Part shown: one piece after another, positions 1 through 10,200 of the stretch
Layout of the letters: each line of letters opens with the position of its first letter
Numbering within the stretch: the first letter of the stretch is position 1
Assembly (NCBI GenBank): GCA_020444545.1
Contig: JAHLKT010000001.1
Location: 620,001 to 684,000 of the forward strand
Source of the DNA: Desulfarculaceae bacterium
GTDB lineage: Bacteria > Desulfobacterota > Desulfarculia > Desulfarculales > Desulfarculaceae
Length of the DNA stretch: 64,000 nucleotides
Reading direction: 5' to 3'
Translations under genes and position numbers: made by a program
Notes under the pieces: generated by a model
Told to the model about the DNA's origin: nothing
Database searches by the model: none
What the model saw: the letters and a program-made list of their open reading frames with translations, nothing else

Positions 1-1067
1 GTCCGTTCCATGCGGGCCAGGCGCCGCTCCGGGTCCAAGGCGGCCGAGGCCTCGGCCCGCCACTGGAGCAGGCGCAGGCCCCCGGCGGCCAGCTCCTTGA
101 ACAGCTCTTCGCCGGGCGGATCGTCCAGGGAGGCGGCCAGGCCCAAGGGGGTCTGGTTGTCCTTTATGGCTGGGGCCAGCTCGGCCAGATAGGCGGCGGA
201 CATCTCCTGGCGCAGGGAAAGGAAGCCGGCCGCGCCCCGCTCGGCCTGCCGGGACAGGCCCTGGGCCAGGGGGGCGGGGGGCATGAGCCGGGGCACGGCG
301 ATGGACTGTTCTCGCCAGTCGTGCAGCTCCAGGTCCATGCCCAGCACCGGGCGCAGGCTCATCACTTGGGCGGGCAGGAGGTACTGGCCCGGCAGCGGCT
401 CCAGGTCGCGCAGCACGCAGCCCTCGGCGGGCTGGGCCCCGCACAGCTCGGCGGCCAGGGAGCGCAGGGGATCGGGGTACAGCAGAGGCAGGGCGTGGTC
501 CCAGGCCTGGCCGCCGCCGCCGGGAGCGCCGGCCTGCTCCAGGCAGTCGCCCACCAAGGCGATCACGCAATCGGGGCGGTGCTGTTTGAGCCAGGCCCCG
601 GCGCACAGGGCGCCCAGCCATTGCCCCGGGTTCTCCAGGGTGATCAGGGCCAGGGCCGGGGAACCGGCGGGCAGACGCTCACTCAGCCCGGCGGCCAAAA
701 AGGCGGTAAGGGGATTGTCCTCCTCCTTGGCCCAGGCCAGGGAGCTTTCCGAGTCCAGGCTGGCCGGATGCTCCAGGCCCTCCCAGGTGTAGCGCCCCGG
801 AGCCACCTCGGCCGAGAGCACCTCCAGGCGTTCCCGGAGGGCGCGGCGGGCCTGCACGTAGGCGTCGGGATCAAAAAAGGCCTCGCCCCCGAGCAGGGCG
901 GCCGCTTCCTCCCCCGGGCCGGGCAGCAGGCGCTCGCGCCAATAATCCAGGTTGGCGTCCCACAGCCCCAACGGCTCCAGGCCGGTCAGCATGGCCCGCA
1001 CCCGTAAGGGGGCGCAAGGCGCGGCGGCCGGCGAGGCCAGGGGGGGATTGACCACGATTATGCGCAA
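1..1067 (-). CDS. Partial B12-binding / radical-SAM-like protein (C-terminus outside window)
   Basis: This minus-strand frame is open from 1067 to the window edge (355 codons) and has no stop. I chose the TTG at 1065-1067 because a GAGG sits 7 nt upstream and the product opens with RIIVVNPPL, the typical first strand of cobalamin-binding radical SAM proteins. Around residues 285-340 the sequence (LGLAASLDD, then ELFKELAAGGLRLL) resembles the part of a radical SAM barrel that follows the cluster loop. However, the stretch before it (RLMPPAPLAQGLSRQ, about residues 250-270) has no CxxxCxxC, and no DxHxxG cobalamin motif is evident. It may be a degenerate radical SAM homologue or an unrelated protein with a similar N-terminus. 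Function is not assigned. The other frames here are only shadows. Confidence 0.55.
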   Translation of the reverse strand, partial: MRIIVVNPPLASPAAAPCAPLRVRAMLTGLEPLGLWDANLDYWRERLLPGPGEEAAALLGGEAFFDPDAYVQARRALRERLEVLSAEVAPGRYTWEGLEHPASLDSESSLAWAKEEDNPLTAFLAAGLSERLPAGSPALALITLENPGQWLGALCAGAWLKQHRPDCVIALVGDCLEQAGAPGGGGQAWDHALPLLYPDPLRSLAAELCGAQPAEGCVLRDLEPLPGQYLLPAQVMSLRPVLGMDLELHDWREQSIAVPRLMPPAPLAQGLSRQAERGAAGFLSLRQEMSAAYLAELAPAIKDNQTPLGLAASLDDPPGEELFKELAAGGLRLLQWRAEASAALDPERRLARMER

Positions 1068-1311
1068 AGCGTCCCTCGGATCGGGGTGGATATCAGGTTC
1101 GCGCGGGATAATCCGCAGGTTAGGTCACATCTTTGAGCAAGAGCGGGGCCCAGGTCAAGACCCTGGCCCCGGAACTCGTGCCCTATTGTTACACCATGTT
1201 CACTTTTTTGTAGCTAACAATCATCCTCCCACCGGTGAGCACTCCGCCAGGCCGCCGAGGCCGCATATCCGCGGCGAGGCGCGCGCCGCGGAACGGATAG
1301 GCGGCCCCGGC

Positions 1312-2850
1312 CTACACCTTGAACTCGGCGTCCCCCCAGTATTGGTCCCTGAGCTTGCGCTTGAGCACCTTGCCCACCGGGCTGCGGGGCAGCTCGGCCA
1401 CGAAGTCCACCGTGCGCGGCTTCAGGTAGTCGGCCAGCTTGTCGGCGCAGTACTCGGCGATCTCCTCGTAGCTGCTCTGCTGGCCATTTTTCAGCACCAC
1501 CACCGCCTTGAGCGTCTCGCCCCATTTCTCGTCCGGCACCCCGATCACAGCCACCTCGGCGACCTTGGGATGCCTCAGGAGCACCTCCTCCACCTCGCTG
1601 GGGTAGATGTTTTCCCCCCCGCTGATCACCATGTCGGTGCGGCGGTCCACGATGTAGAGGAAGCCCTCTTCGTCCAGGCGGCCCATGTCGCCCAGGGTGA
1701 ACCAGCCGTCCCTGAAGGAGGCGGCGGTCTTTTCCGGGTCGCGGTAATAGCCGCTGAACAGGCTGGGGCAGCGCATGTACACCTCGCCCACCTGGCCCTG
1801 GGGGGTGGGGCGGCCCTTGTCGTCCAGGAGCTTGACGTAAGAGTCCCACACCGGGCGGCCCACCGAGCGGGTCTTGCGGGTCATTTCCCGGGCGTTGATG
1901 CTGGTCACGATGAGCGTTTCGGTGGCCGCGTAGAACTCGTTGAGCACCGGGCCGAAGCGCCTGAGGGCCGCCTCCTTGACCGGGGTGGGCAGGGGCGAGC
2001 CGCCCGAGAGCAGCACCTTGAGGCTGGAGATGTCGTGGTCCTGGTGGTCGCCCAGGCCCAGGATGGCGCTGAACATGGTGGGCACCAGGAAGCTGTAGGT
2101 CACCTTGTGCTTAGCAACCAGGCGCAGGTACTCGGCCGGGTCGAAGCTTTTCATCACCACTGCGGTGCCGCCCATGTACAGGGCCAGGGAGGAGAAGTTG
2201 CGCGGCGCGGTGTGCCAGAAGGGGCCGGGGTTCAGGGTGACCTCGCCCGGCCCCAGGCCGTAGTCCAGCACCTTGTAAAGGTAGCCGGCCACGATGGCCC
2301 GGTTGGAAGTGAGCGCGCCCTTGGAGCGGCCGGTGGTGCCCCCGGTGTATCCGATGAACAGGATGTCCTCGGGCGCCAGGTCCACCTCGGGCTCGGCCTC
2401 CTCGCCCGCGGCCAGCATCTGCTCGTAGGAGGCCATGGCCGGGGGCGTCAACTCGCTGCCCAGCACCATCACCCGGTCCCGCACCGCCCGCTTGCACTCC
2501 GGGTCCAGGCCATCGAACAGCGGCAAATATTCCGGCCCCAGCACCAGGGCCGAAGCCCGGGAGTGCTCCAGGCGGTAGCCCACCTCCGGGGCCTTGAGGC
2601 GGTAGTTGATGGGCACCAGCCACACCCCCAGCTTGGCGCAGGCGTGGTAGATCTCCAGATACTCCGGCCCGTTGAGGGCCAGCACCGCCAGCTTGTCGCC
2701 CTTGGCCAGGCCCCAGGCGCTCAGGGCCCAACACAGGCGGTTCACCCGCCGGTTGAGCTGGTCGTAGGTCCAGGAGCGGTCCTCGTAGATAATCGCGGTC
2801 TTGCCGGGGTTGCGTTCGGCGCTCCGGGCCAAGGCCCTGCCCATCAGCAT
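1312..2850 (-). CDS. Acyl-CoA synthetase / AMP-dependent ligase (class I adenylate-forming)
   Basis: The 512-aa product has the adenylate-forming enzyme motifs in order: the phosphate loop GYTGGTTGRSKGA near residue 170, FYAATET near 305, the GDMGRLDEEGFLYIVDRR hinge near 395-410, SGGENIYPSEVEEVL, and the C-terminal lysine in SPVGKVLKRKL. This family activates a carboxylic acid with ATP and then transfers it to CoA. Length is normal for medium or long-chain acyl-CoA or aryl-CoA ligases; the substrate cannot be read from sequence. The start has AAGGAG about 10 nt upstream. It lies 24 nt downstream of the TRAP permease gene on the same strand, so it probably activates the acid imported by that transporter (inference). 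Confidence 0.9.
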   Translation of the reverse strand: MLMGRALARSAERNPGKTAIIYEDRSWTYDQLNRRVNRLCWALSAWGLAKGDKLAVLALNGPEYLEIYHACAKLGVWLVPINYRLKAPEVGYRLEHSRASALVLGPEYLPLFDGLDPECKRAVRDRVMVLGSELTPPAMASYEQMLAAGEEAEPEVDLAPEDILFIGYTGGTTGRSKGALTSNRAIVAGYLYKVLDYGLGPGEVTLNPGPFWHTAPRNFSSLALYMGGTAVVMKSFDPAEYLRLVAKHKVTYSFLVPTMFSAILGLGDHQDHDISSLKVLLSGGSPLPTPVKEAALRRFGPVLNEFYAATETLIVTSINAREMTRKTRSVGRPVWDSYVKLLDDKGRPTPQGQVGEVYMRCPSLFSGYYRDPEKTAASFRDGWFTLGDMGRLDEEGFLYIVDRRTDMVISGGENIYPSEVEEVLLRHPKVAEVAVIGVPDEKWGETLKAVVVLKNGQQSSYEEIAEYCADKLADYLKPRTVDFVAELPRSPVGKVLKRKLRDQYWGDAEFKV

Positions 2851-2874
2851 GGCGGCGCTTCTCCTTAATTGCGC

Positions 2875-4818
2875 TCAGGCGCGGCGGGAGGCGGCGGCCC
2901 CGGCCGGAGAGGGCGCGGTGGCCTCCTCCGGCGGGCCGGCGGCCCGGCGCTTGCGCAGGTTGTTCATTATGATGACGGCTAAGAGGCCCCCGGCCGGGAT
3001 GAGCAGCCAGGACTGGCCCAGGGCGGCGGCTGCCAAAAGGCCCCCGCCCGCGGCGACCACCAGAACCCGCTCCAGCATGTGGAGGCCGTGGGCCATGTAG
3101 CCCACGAAACCCATCTGCAAGGCGCCCAGGCCCAGCACCACCAGGGCCATCGTGGCCATCAGGGGCCCCACCTCGGTGCCCGGCACCAAGAGCAGGGAGG
3201 GATTGTAGGCAAACACGTAGGGAACCAGGAACCCGGCCGACGCCGCGCCGATGGACAACAGGGCGGTCTTGATGTAGCGCGCCTCGGCGATGCGGCTGGC
3301 CACGATGGCGGCCATGCCCACCGGCGGGGTGAGGCCGGAGAAGGCCCCGAAGTAAAAGGCGAACATGTGGGCCTGGATGGGCTCCAGGCCCAGGCGGATC
3401 AGGGCGGGGATGGCCACCATGGCCCCCACCAGATAGGCGGCCACCGTGGGCACTTCCAGGCCCAGGATGATCACGCAGGCCATGGCCATAAACAGGGCCA
3501 GGAACAGGCTGCCCCCGGCCCAGGACTCCACCGAGTAGCCCACCAAGAGCCCCAAGCCGGTCTTGGTGACCAGGGCGATGATCGGCCCCAGGGTGGCGCA
3601 GGCCACGGCCACCTTGGCCCCGGTGACCGCGCCCTTGACGCAGCCGTCCAGGGTCTGCTTGAGCGAGGGCCGGGTGCGGCGGCGCAGAAGGCTGAGGAAC
3701 AGCAGGCTGAGGATGCCCCAGAAGGCGGCGAACATGGCCGGAAAGCCCAGGAAGAACAGCACCAGGATGGCCCCCACCGGCATGAGGAACAGCGGCCCGG
3801 TGGCCAAGAGCACCCCCCGGTCCGGCTTTTCGGTGAGCGGGGCCACCTTGAGCTTCAGGGCCGCGAAGTGCACGAAAAAGGCCACGGACACGAAGTAGAG
3901 CCCCGCCGGGATGGCCGCGGCGGTGATGATGTCCGCGTAGGGCACGCCCAACAGGTCGGCCATGACGAAAGCGCCCGCCCCCATGATGGGCGGCATGATC
4001 TGGGCCCCGCCCGAGGCCGCCGCCTCCACGCTGGCCGCCACCTCGGGCTTATAGCCCACCCGCTTCATCAGGGGGATGGTGAAGGCCCCGGTGACCGCGA
4101 TGTTGGGAGTGGCCTGGCCGGTGGTGGTGCCCATGAGCGCCGAGGAGATCACCGCGGTCATGGCCGGGCCGGAGCGGGAGTAGCGCCCCACCACCTTGCC
4201 CAGCTCCAGGAAAAAGTCGTTGGCCCCCAGCGCCCCCAGCATGCCCCCGAAGAAGATGAACAGGAAGATGACGTTGGCGCTGATGATCAGGATGGTGCCC
4301 CACAGGTCGTAGGAGCCGAAGGTTAAGTCCACCGTGGTGATCAGCTCGCCCACCCCCAGCTCGGGACCGCCCAGCAGATAGCCGAAAAAGCCGTAGGACA
4401 GAAGCAGGCAGGCCATGGCCGGCAGTATCCACCCGAAGCTCCGCCAGCAGGCCGCGAAGACGATGAAGAGGACCGTGAAGCCCACCACCACGTCCAGGGT
4501 GGTGGGGAAGCCCACGTTGAACAGCAGGCGCTCCAGGTTCACCCAGAGATAGGCCACCACCCCCACCGACGCCGCGATCATCAGCCACCAGAACCAGCGC
4601 CCCTTGCTCTGCTTAGCCGTCTTGGCCGCGCCCAGGAAGATGAGCACCAGGGCGAAGACCAGGTGGATCATGCGGTGCTCTATGGTGCCCACCACGGACC
4701 AATACACGTTGATCAGGTGGTACAGGGCCATGGCCACCGAAACCAGGGCCAGGGCCGCGTCCCACCAGGTGGGGAACAGGCGCGTGGCCGGGGGGGCCGC
4801 TGTGGGTTGCTCGGGCAT
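2875..4818 (-). CDS. TRAP transporter fused permease (DctQM, TAXI type)
   Basis: This 647-aa polytopic membrane protein looks like the fused small and large TRAP subunits that pair with TAXI binding proteins. The N-terminal third (four hydrophobic segments, about residues 15-140) corresponds to the DctQ part. The rest is DctM-like, with GTTTGQATPNIAVTGAFTIP near 230 and GLTPPVGMAA near 505, both typical of the family. The C-terminal tail is short, basic and Ala/Pro-rich. TRAP permeases use an ion gradient to import organic acids delivered by a periplasmic receptor. It follows the TAXI receptor gene after an 82-nt gap holding a strong hairpin, and precedes the acyl-CoA ligase. Confidence 0.93.
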   Translation of the reverse strand: MPEQPTAAPPATRLFPTWWDAALALVSVAMALYHLINVYWSVVGTIEHRMIHLVFALVLIFLGAAKTAKQSKGRWFWWLMIAASVGVVAYLWVNLERLLFNVGFPTTLDVVVGFTVLFIVFAACWRSFGWILPAMACLLLSYGFFGYLLGGPELGVGELITTVDLTFGSYDLWGTILIISANVIFLFIFFGGMLGALGANDFFLELGKVVGRYSRSGPAMTAVISSALMGTTTGQATPNIAVTGAFTIPLMKRVGYKPEVAASVEAAASGGAQIMPPIMGAGAFVMADLLGVPYADIITAAAIPAGLYFVSVAFFVHFAALKLKVAPLTEKPDRGVLLATGPLFLMPVGAILVLFFLGFPAMFAAFWGILSLLFLSLLRRRTRPSLKQTLDGCVKGAVTGAKVAVACATLGPIIALVTKTGLGLLVGYSVESWAGGSLFLALFMAMACVIILGLEVPTVAAYLVGAMVAIPALIRLGLEPIQAHMFAFYFGAFSGLTPPVGMAAIVASRIAEARYIKTALLSIGAASAGFLVPYVFAYNPSLLLVPGTEVGPLMATMALVVLGLGALQMGFVGYMAHGLHMLERVLVVAAGGGLLAAAALGQSWLLIPAGGLLAVIIMNNLRKRRAAGPPEEATAPSPAGAAASRRA

Positions 4819-4849
4819 GGATGCCGTTCCGTGGGGGCCTTTGAGTTGG

Positions 4850-4880
4850 GCGCCCCCCGGCCGCCGGGGCCGGGGGGCGC
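4850..4880. promoter_or_regulatory. Intercistronic hairpin between TAXI receptor and permease genes
   Basis: A perfect 13-bp GC stem (arms 4850-4862 and 4868-4880, 5-nt loop) lies between the receptor stop and the permease start. No U-run follows on the minus strand. It more likely protects the 3' end of the receptor mRNA or causes partial termination, giving excess receptor over permease, than acts as a full terminator (inference). Confidence 0.6.
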
Positions 4881-4901
4881 GTTCATGGCGTCAGGAGGCG
4901 C

Positions 4902-5969
4902 TTACTCCACCGCGTACACCTTGTCGAAGTACTTCTCGCCGTAGGGGAGCTTGTTCTCCTCGAAGTACTTGCGGGCCCCGGGGTGCCACTGGGCCTTGGG
5001 CGCGGGATAGGCGCCCAGGCTTTCGGGGGTCCAGGCCTTGGCCGAGCTGTGGTAGGTCTTCATCTGCTCGCGGTGGGCGAAGGTGGTCTTGAGGATGTTG
5101 TAGACCACGTCGGCCGGGATCTGGGGATACACCGCCCAGGCCAGCACGATGTTGTAGCACAGCACCTTCTGCTGGGGCATCCCGTTACCCAAGATGCCCT
5201 TGGGCATGATGGCCGTGGCGCCGTACACCGGGCCGTAGAGCTTGCCCGAAAGCTTGCGCATGGCCGGGGTGGCGGTGACGAAGAACACCTTACGCTTGCT
5301 CAGGAGCTCCTTGAGCTTGGGCACGGTGGTGTATATGCCATTACCCCGCTGGGGGCAGAAGGACACCGCCGCGTCGCACTTGCCCAGGATCATGTCGTTG
5401 TAGCCCGCGTAGCCGGTGTATTGCCACTTCACCGAGTCCAGGACTTCCTTGCCCGCCCCGCCCAGGAACTTGTAGGCCATGTCGTACTTGGTGGTGCCCC
5501 GGGGCCAGGTGGCCACGCGCTTGCCCTTCAAGTCGGCCAGGGTCTTGATGTTGGGGTCCAGGGTGATGAAGGCCACCGCCAGGGACTGCTGGTAGCACAT
5601 CACCATGATGTCCTTGACCTTGTCCGCCACCTGGGTGAAGGGGGGCTTGCCCGCCCGGGCCGCCTCGAACATCTCGGCCGAGCAGGTGAAGAAGGTGCGT
5701 TTGCGTTTCTTGGGGTCCACGCCCACCACCTTGATGTTCTCCGGAGTGCCGGTGGACTCCAACACCGAGCCGCGCACCATATCCGAATACTTGTTCAGCA
5801 AGTCGCACATGCCGAAGCCCAGGACGTAGCTGGAGCCTCCGAAGGTGGTGGTGCGGGCCTCCACCCGGTAGAACTTGCCGGCCGCGGCCGGTCCGGGCAG
5901 GGCCAGCCAAGCGGCGGTCAGGGCCAACAGGGCGGCCGCCGCGAAGGACAAAAGGGCTTTTTTGGGCAT
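4902..5969 (-). CDS. TAXI family TRAP transporter solute-binding protein
   Basis: The 355-aa product starts with a lysine-led signal peptide (KKALLSFAAAALLAL, cleavage probably after GPAAA). The mature part opens KFYRVEARTTTFGGSSYVLG, the usual TAXI-type first strand, and later has LADLKGKRVATWPRG. It would bind an organic anion in the periplasm and pass it to the fused permease encoded just downstream. GGGGAG lies 6 nt before the ATG. The 209-nt upstream region is AT-rich and likely holds the promoter. The divergence from canonical glutamate-type TAXI proteins does not allow a substrate call. Confidence 0.88.
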   Translation of the reverse strand: MPKKALLSFAAAALLALTAAWLALPGPAAAGKFYRVEARTTTFGGSSYVLGFGMCDLLNKYSDMVRGSVLESTGTPENIKVVGVDPKKRKRTFFTCSAEMFEAARAGKPPFTQVADKVKDIMVMCYQQSLAVAFITLDPNIKTLADLKGKRVATWPRGTTKYDMAYKFLGGAGKEVLDSVKWQYTGYAGYNDMILGKCDAAVSFCPQRGNGIYTTVPKLKELLSKRKVFFVTATPAMRKLSGKLYGPVYGATAIMPKGILGNGMPQQKVLCYNIVLAWAVYPQIPADVVYNILKTTFAHREQMKTYHSSAKAWTPESLGAYPAPKAQWHPGARKYFEENKLPYGEKYFDKVYAVE

Positions 5970-6136
5970 GTCTGACTCCCCTCTCGATAACGATATGAAT
6001 AGGCATTAAATGCGCGGCTCGGCCTCGAAAGGGAAACGGTTGCCCGCCATCCGCCCCTTCGAAGCCGAACCGCTGCCTGGGCCCCATGTTAAGGCCTGGC
6101 CATTGTCATACAAATATAATTTATTGGCAGTATAGC

Positions 6137-6153
6137 AATAGTCGAAAACTATT
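6137..6153. promoter_or_regulatory. Inverted repeat in AT-rich region upstream of the TRAP operon
   Basis: AATAGT-cgaaa-ACTATT lies in the only AT-rich part of the 5970-6178 gap, between the PAS-LuxR gene stop and the TAXI gene start. It could be an operator for the neighbouring regulator or a weak hairpin after that gene. The evidence is only symmetry and position. Confidence 0.35.
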
Positions 6154-6178
6154 ACTTTAACTTGGCGCCTCTGGGGGG

Positions 6179-7075
6179 CTATCCGTCGGTCAGGCTCATC
6201 AAATAGCTGCAAAGATTCATTTTTTGCTTCTTAAGCCCCAGCTTGGAGCGGATGTTTTGGCGGTGGAAAGCCACCGCGTTTTCGCCGATGGCCAGCATGG
6301 AGGCGATTTCGCTGGAGCTTTTGCCGTCGCGCACCAGGCGGGCCACCTCCAGCTCTTTGGGAGTGAGCCCCACCAGGCGGGAGGAGAGCCGCCGGGCAAA
6401 GGGCGAGGTCACCTCCTCCACCCCGCTCTTCACCGCCTCGGCCAGGGCCCGCTGGTCCGGCCCCAGGCCGCTGGCCAACAGGCGCTCCAGAAACGGCCGC
6501 ACCAACGAGCCCACGCTGGCGGCCACCTTTTCCTCCAGCTCCCTTTTCTCCTCGGCCCGGTGGTTGAGCATCACCTTGAGCGCGTTGTTGGCCGCCTCCA
6601 GCTCGGAGGTGCGCTGGGCCACCATGGCCTCCATCTGCTCCTCGGCCGCCTTGGCCAGGGTTATGTCCTCCACGATGACGATGAAGTACTTGGGCTGGCC
6701 CCGGTCGTCGCGGGCCATGGAGCAGCGCACCTTGGCCCACCATTCGGTGCCGTCGCGCCGCAGGTAGCGCTTCTCCACGGTGTAGTCGGAGATTTCCCCG
6801 GTCAACAGCTTCTTGAAGCGCTCGATGGTCCACACGTCGTCGGGGTGGGTGCACTCCCACAGGCGCAGGGTGAGAAAGGACGGGTCGCCGGGGGCATAGC
6901 CGAACAGCTCGCCGATGCGCCGGTTGGCCCGGCGAATGCGCCCGGTCAGGTCGCCCTGCACGATGCCCACCGGCGCCTGCTCGAAGGTGACCCGGAAGCG
7001 GGCCTCGCTCTCGGCCAGGGCGGCCAGGGCCTTCTCCAGCTCGGCCCCCCGCTGTTCCTGCTTGTCCCGCGCCAT
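6179..7075 (-). CDS. PAS domain LuxR-type transcriptional regulator
   Basis: A longer frame exists, but I start at the ATG at 7073-7075, because AAGGA lies 8 nt upstream and the upstream residues look non-coding; this gives 298 aa. Order: short N-terminal helix, PAS domain (about 22-140, EQAPVGIVQGDLTGRIRRAN, then the PAC-like YFIVIVEDITLAKAAEEQ), a coiled-coil linker (about 145-225), and a C-terminal LuxR-type helix-turn-helix (LTPKELEVARLVRDGKSSSE, about 235-298). The PAS domain probably senses a ligand. The gene is divergent from the histidine kinase and next to the TRAP operon, so it may control that operon. A second protein with a similar linker and HTH is encoded at 38152-40545. Confidence 0.85.
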   Translation of the reverse strand: MARDKQEQRGAELEKALAALAESEARFRVTFEQAPVGIVQGDLTGRIRRANRRIGELFGYAPGDPSFLTLRLWECTHPDDVWTIERFKKLLTGEISDYTVEKRYLRRDGTEWWAKVRCSMARDDRGQPKYFIVIVEDITLAKAAEEQMEAMVAQRTSELEAANNALKVMLNHRAEEKRELEEKVAASVGSLVRPFLERLLASGLGPDQRALAEAVKSGVEEVTSPFARRLSSRLVGLTPKELEVARLVRDGKSSSEIASMLAIGENAVAFHRQNIRSKLGLKKQKMNLCSYLMSLTDG

Positions 7076-7270
7076 GTTGCCCGTCCTTTCGCCTCTGGCC
7101 GCTACCAGCGATGCCGCCCGTTTTGCTATCACTTTACTATTAGCACCCCGCCAGCGCCAAGGGCCCCGAGAACCTCCTCCCCCATTGGGCTTAAGGCATT
7201 TTGCCGGAAAACAGCCTCGCAACTGTGTTAGAATTTTACAAATCCTGCCCTCAAACCAAGGATTTGCCAG

Positions 7271-10200
7271 TTGCCCGGCAGCTATCGCCAATCTTCTCTG
7301 CTCAGTGATGTCCTAAAAAACTTGGGCGTGGCGATAATCTATTTCGCCGTATTCAAGCTGAGCATTCTGTTGGCGAGCCAAAAAGGCCTGCTCACCCTGT
7401 TTTGGCCGCCGGCGGGTGTGAGCCTGGGCGCGATGCTAATCCTGGGCTGGCGGGTGGCCCCGGCGATTCTGGTGGGCTCCTTCCTGGCCGGAATTACCTC
7501 TCCCGGTTCTTGCTCCTTTTGCTTGTTGTCCGCCCTGGGCAACACCATCGCCCCCCTGGCGGGCCTAAAGCTTCTCGCCTGGCGCGGCCTGGACAAAAGC
7601 CTGGAGCGGGTGAGCGATGTCGTGAACCTGGCAATATGGGGCGGCCTGGTCAGCGGGCCCATCGCCGCCTCCGCCAGCCTGCTGGGCATTGCCGCCGGAG
7701 GCCTGCCCTACCTGCAACCCTCTTGGCACCTCTGGCTTTCCTGGTGGCTGGGCAACTCCATGGGAGTGATCCTGGTGACCCCGGTGATCCTGACCTGGGC
7801 CACCCGCCCGGTCATGACCTGGCACCCGCCCCGCGTATGGGAAGCCACCCTGTGGCTGGCCATGTACATCGCGGTGGGCGGGCTGATCTTCGGCGGGCGC
7901 ATCAGCCCGGACATGGCCGACGCCCTGGACTTTTTACCCTTCCCCCTGCTGGTCTGGGCAGGGCTCCGCTTCGGCCGCCGCCTGACCAGCAGCGCCTCGC
8001 TGCTTTTTTGCTCTGGCGCGGTGGTGGCAGCCACTCTGGGAATGGGCCCCTTCAACAGCCAGCCCTACCGGGAGGCCCTGTTCCTCATGTGGGCCTACCT
8101 GGGTTTCCTTTCCCTGGGGGCCCTCTGCCTGGCCGCCGCCCTGGGCCGGGCCCACCGGGCCCTCAAGGCCCTCTCGGGCCACCGCGACGACCTGACCGCG
8201 GCGGTGCACCGCCGCACCTCCGAGCTGGTGGGCGCGGCCAAGGCCCTGGCCGAAAGCGAGGAGCGCTACCGCACCCTGGTGGAGGAGTCGCCCCTGGGAG
8301 TGAGCCTCATCGCCGAGGACGGCGGCTACCTCTACCTGAACTCCTCCTTCACCCGCATGACCGGCTATAGCCTGGAGGATCTCTCCCGGGGCTCCGATTG
8401 GTTCCGCAAGGCCTTCCCCGACCTGGAGCTGCGCCGCCAGGTGATAAGCACCTGGGAGGAGGACAAGGCCTTAGCCGAGCCGGGCCAGGCCCGCCCGCGC
8501 ACCTATCCGGTGCGCTGCAAGGACGGCACGGTCAAGGAGATTCTGTTCCGTCCGGTCACCCTGAGCGGCGGCGAACAGCTGGTCACCTACGAGGACGTGA
8601 GCCGCCGGGAGCGGGCCGCCCGTGCCCTGGCCGAGAGCGAAGGCCGCCAGCGGGCCCTTTTGGACAGCCTGCACGAGGGCGTGGTGCTTATAGACCACGA
8701 AGGGGTGATCCTCAGCTGGAACCAGGCCGCCGCCCAGATAACCGGCTTCTCCCCCCGCGAGGTGCTGGGGCACAACACCTTGCAGGCCGGGTGGCCCTTG
8801 TTCTTGCCCGACGGCTCGCCCTGCCCACCGGAGCAGATGCCCTCGCGCCGGGTGTTGGCCAACGGCCAGCCCATCAGCGCCGAGCTTTACATCTTCCGCA
8901 TCGGCGGGCGCGACCGCTGGATTACGGTCAACGCCCGGCCCCTGTTCCAGGAGGACACGGGCCGCGTGGCCATGATCTCGGTGAGCTTTTCCGACATCAC
9001 CGAGCGCATGAAGGCCGACCAGGCCCTGGCCGAAAGCGAGGAGAAGTTCAGCAAAATCTTCCGGCACTCGCCGGTGTGGGTGGTGCTGACCTCGCTGGAG
9101 GAGGGCCGCTACCTGGACGTGAACCAGGCCTTCCTGGACCAGACCGGCTGGTCGCGCGAGGAGGTGATCGGCCGCACCACCGACGAGTTGGGCATCCGCC
9201 CCGATCCCAGCGAGCGCCAGTGGATGATCGAGCGGCTCCGCGAACAGGGCTCTTTGCACGACATGGAGATGAAACGGCACACCAAGGACGGCCGTGAGCT
9301 GGACGTGCTCTTCTCCGGCACCATCGTGGAGATCGCGGGGGTGGAGTACCTGCTCTCCCTGGTGCAGGACATAACCCAGCGCAAGGCCGCCGAACAGGCC
9401 CTGGCCGAGAGCGAGGAGCAGTACCGCCTGCTGGTGAGCACCGCCCAGGACGCCATCTACATCATCCAGGACGCCAAGCTGGTTTTCGCCAACCCCATGG
9501 TGGAGCGCGTCACCGGGCGCAGCGCCGAGGAGCTGGCCGGAATCCCCTTCTCCGAGGTGCTGCACCCCGACGACCGGGCCCTGGCCCGGAAGCGCTACAA
9601 GGACCGGGTGGCGGGCAAGCCCACGCCGGACAACTACCCCATGCGGGTGATCAGCGGGGACGGCAAGGTGCGCTGGATACAGGCCAGCGCGGTGCATCTG
9701 AGCTGGAAGGGGCGCCCGGCCATCCTCTACATAGCCCGCGACATCACCGAGCAGCGGCGCATGGAGACCCAGCTGAGGCAGAGCCAGAAGCTGGAGGCGG
9801 TGGGCACCCTGGCCGGGGGCATCGCCCACGACTTCAACAACATCCTGGCGGCCATCATGGGCTACGCCGAGCTGAGCCTGGGCGAGACCCAGCCCGGCGG
9901 GCAGGTGGCTCTTAACCTGGAACAGATAATCACCGCCTGCCTCCGGGCCCGCGACCTGGTGAGCCAGATACTTTCCTTCAGCCGCCACAGCAAGCACCGG
10001 CTCCAGCCGATGCAGCTTGCCGGGGTGGTGGAGGAGGTGATGCGCCTCATTCGGGCCACCACGCCCTCCAACATCGACCTGCACAGCAACCTGGATCAGG
10101 AAAGCTGGGTGCTGGGCGACCCGGTGCAGATCCACCAGCTGTTGATGAACCTCTGCACCAACGCGACCCAGGCCATGGAGGACCGGGGCGGCGACATCTG

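Noticed and set aside
952-2868. 638-aa plus-strand open frame
   Set aside because: Antisense to the acyl-CoA ligase gene, whose motifs are clear; composition (many H, G, A, R, Q) is that of a GC-rich shadow.
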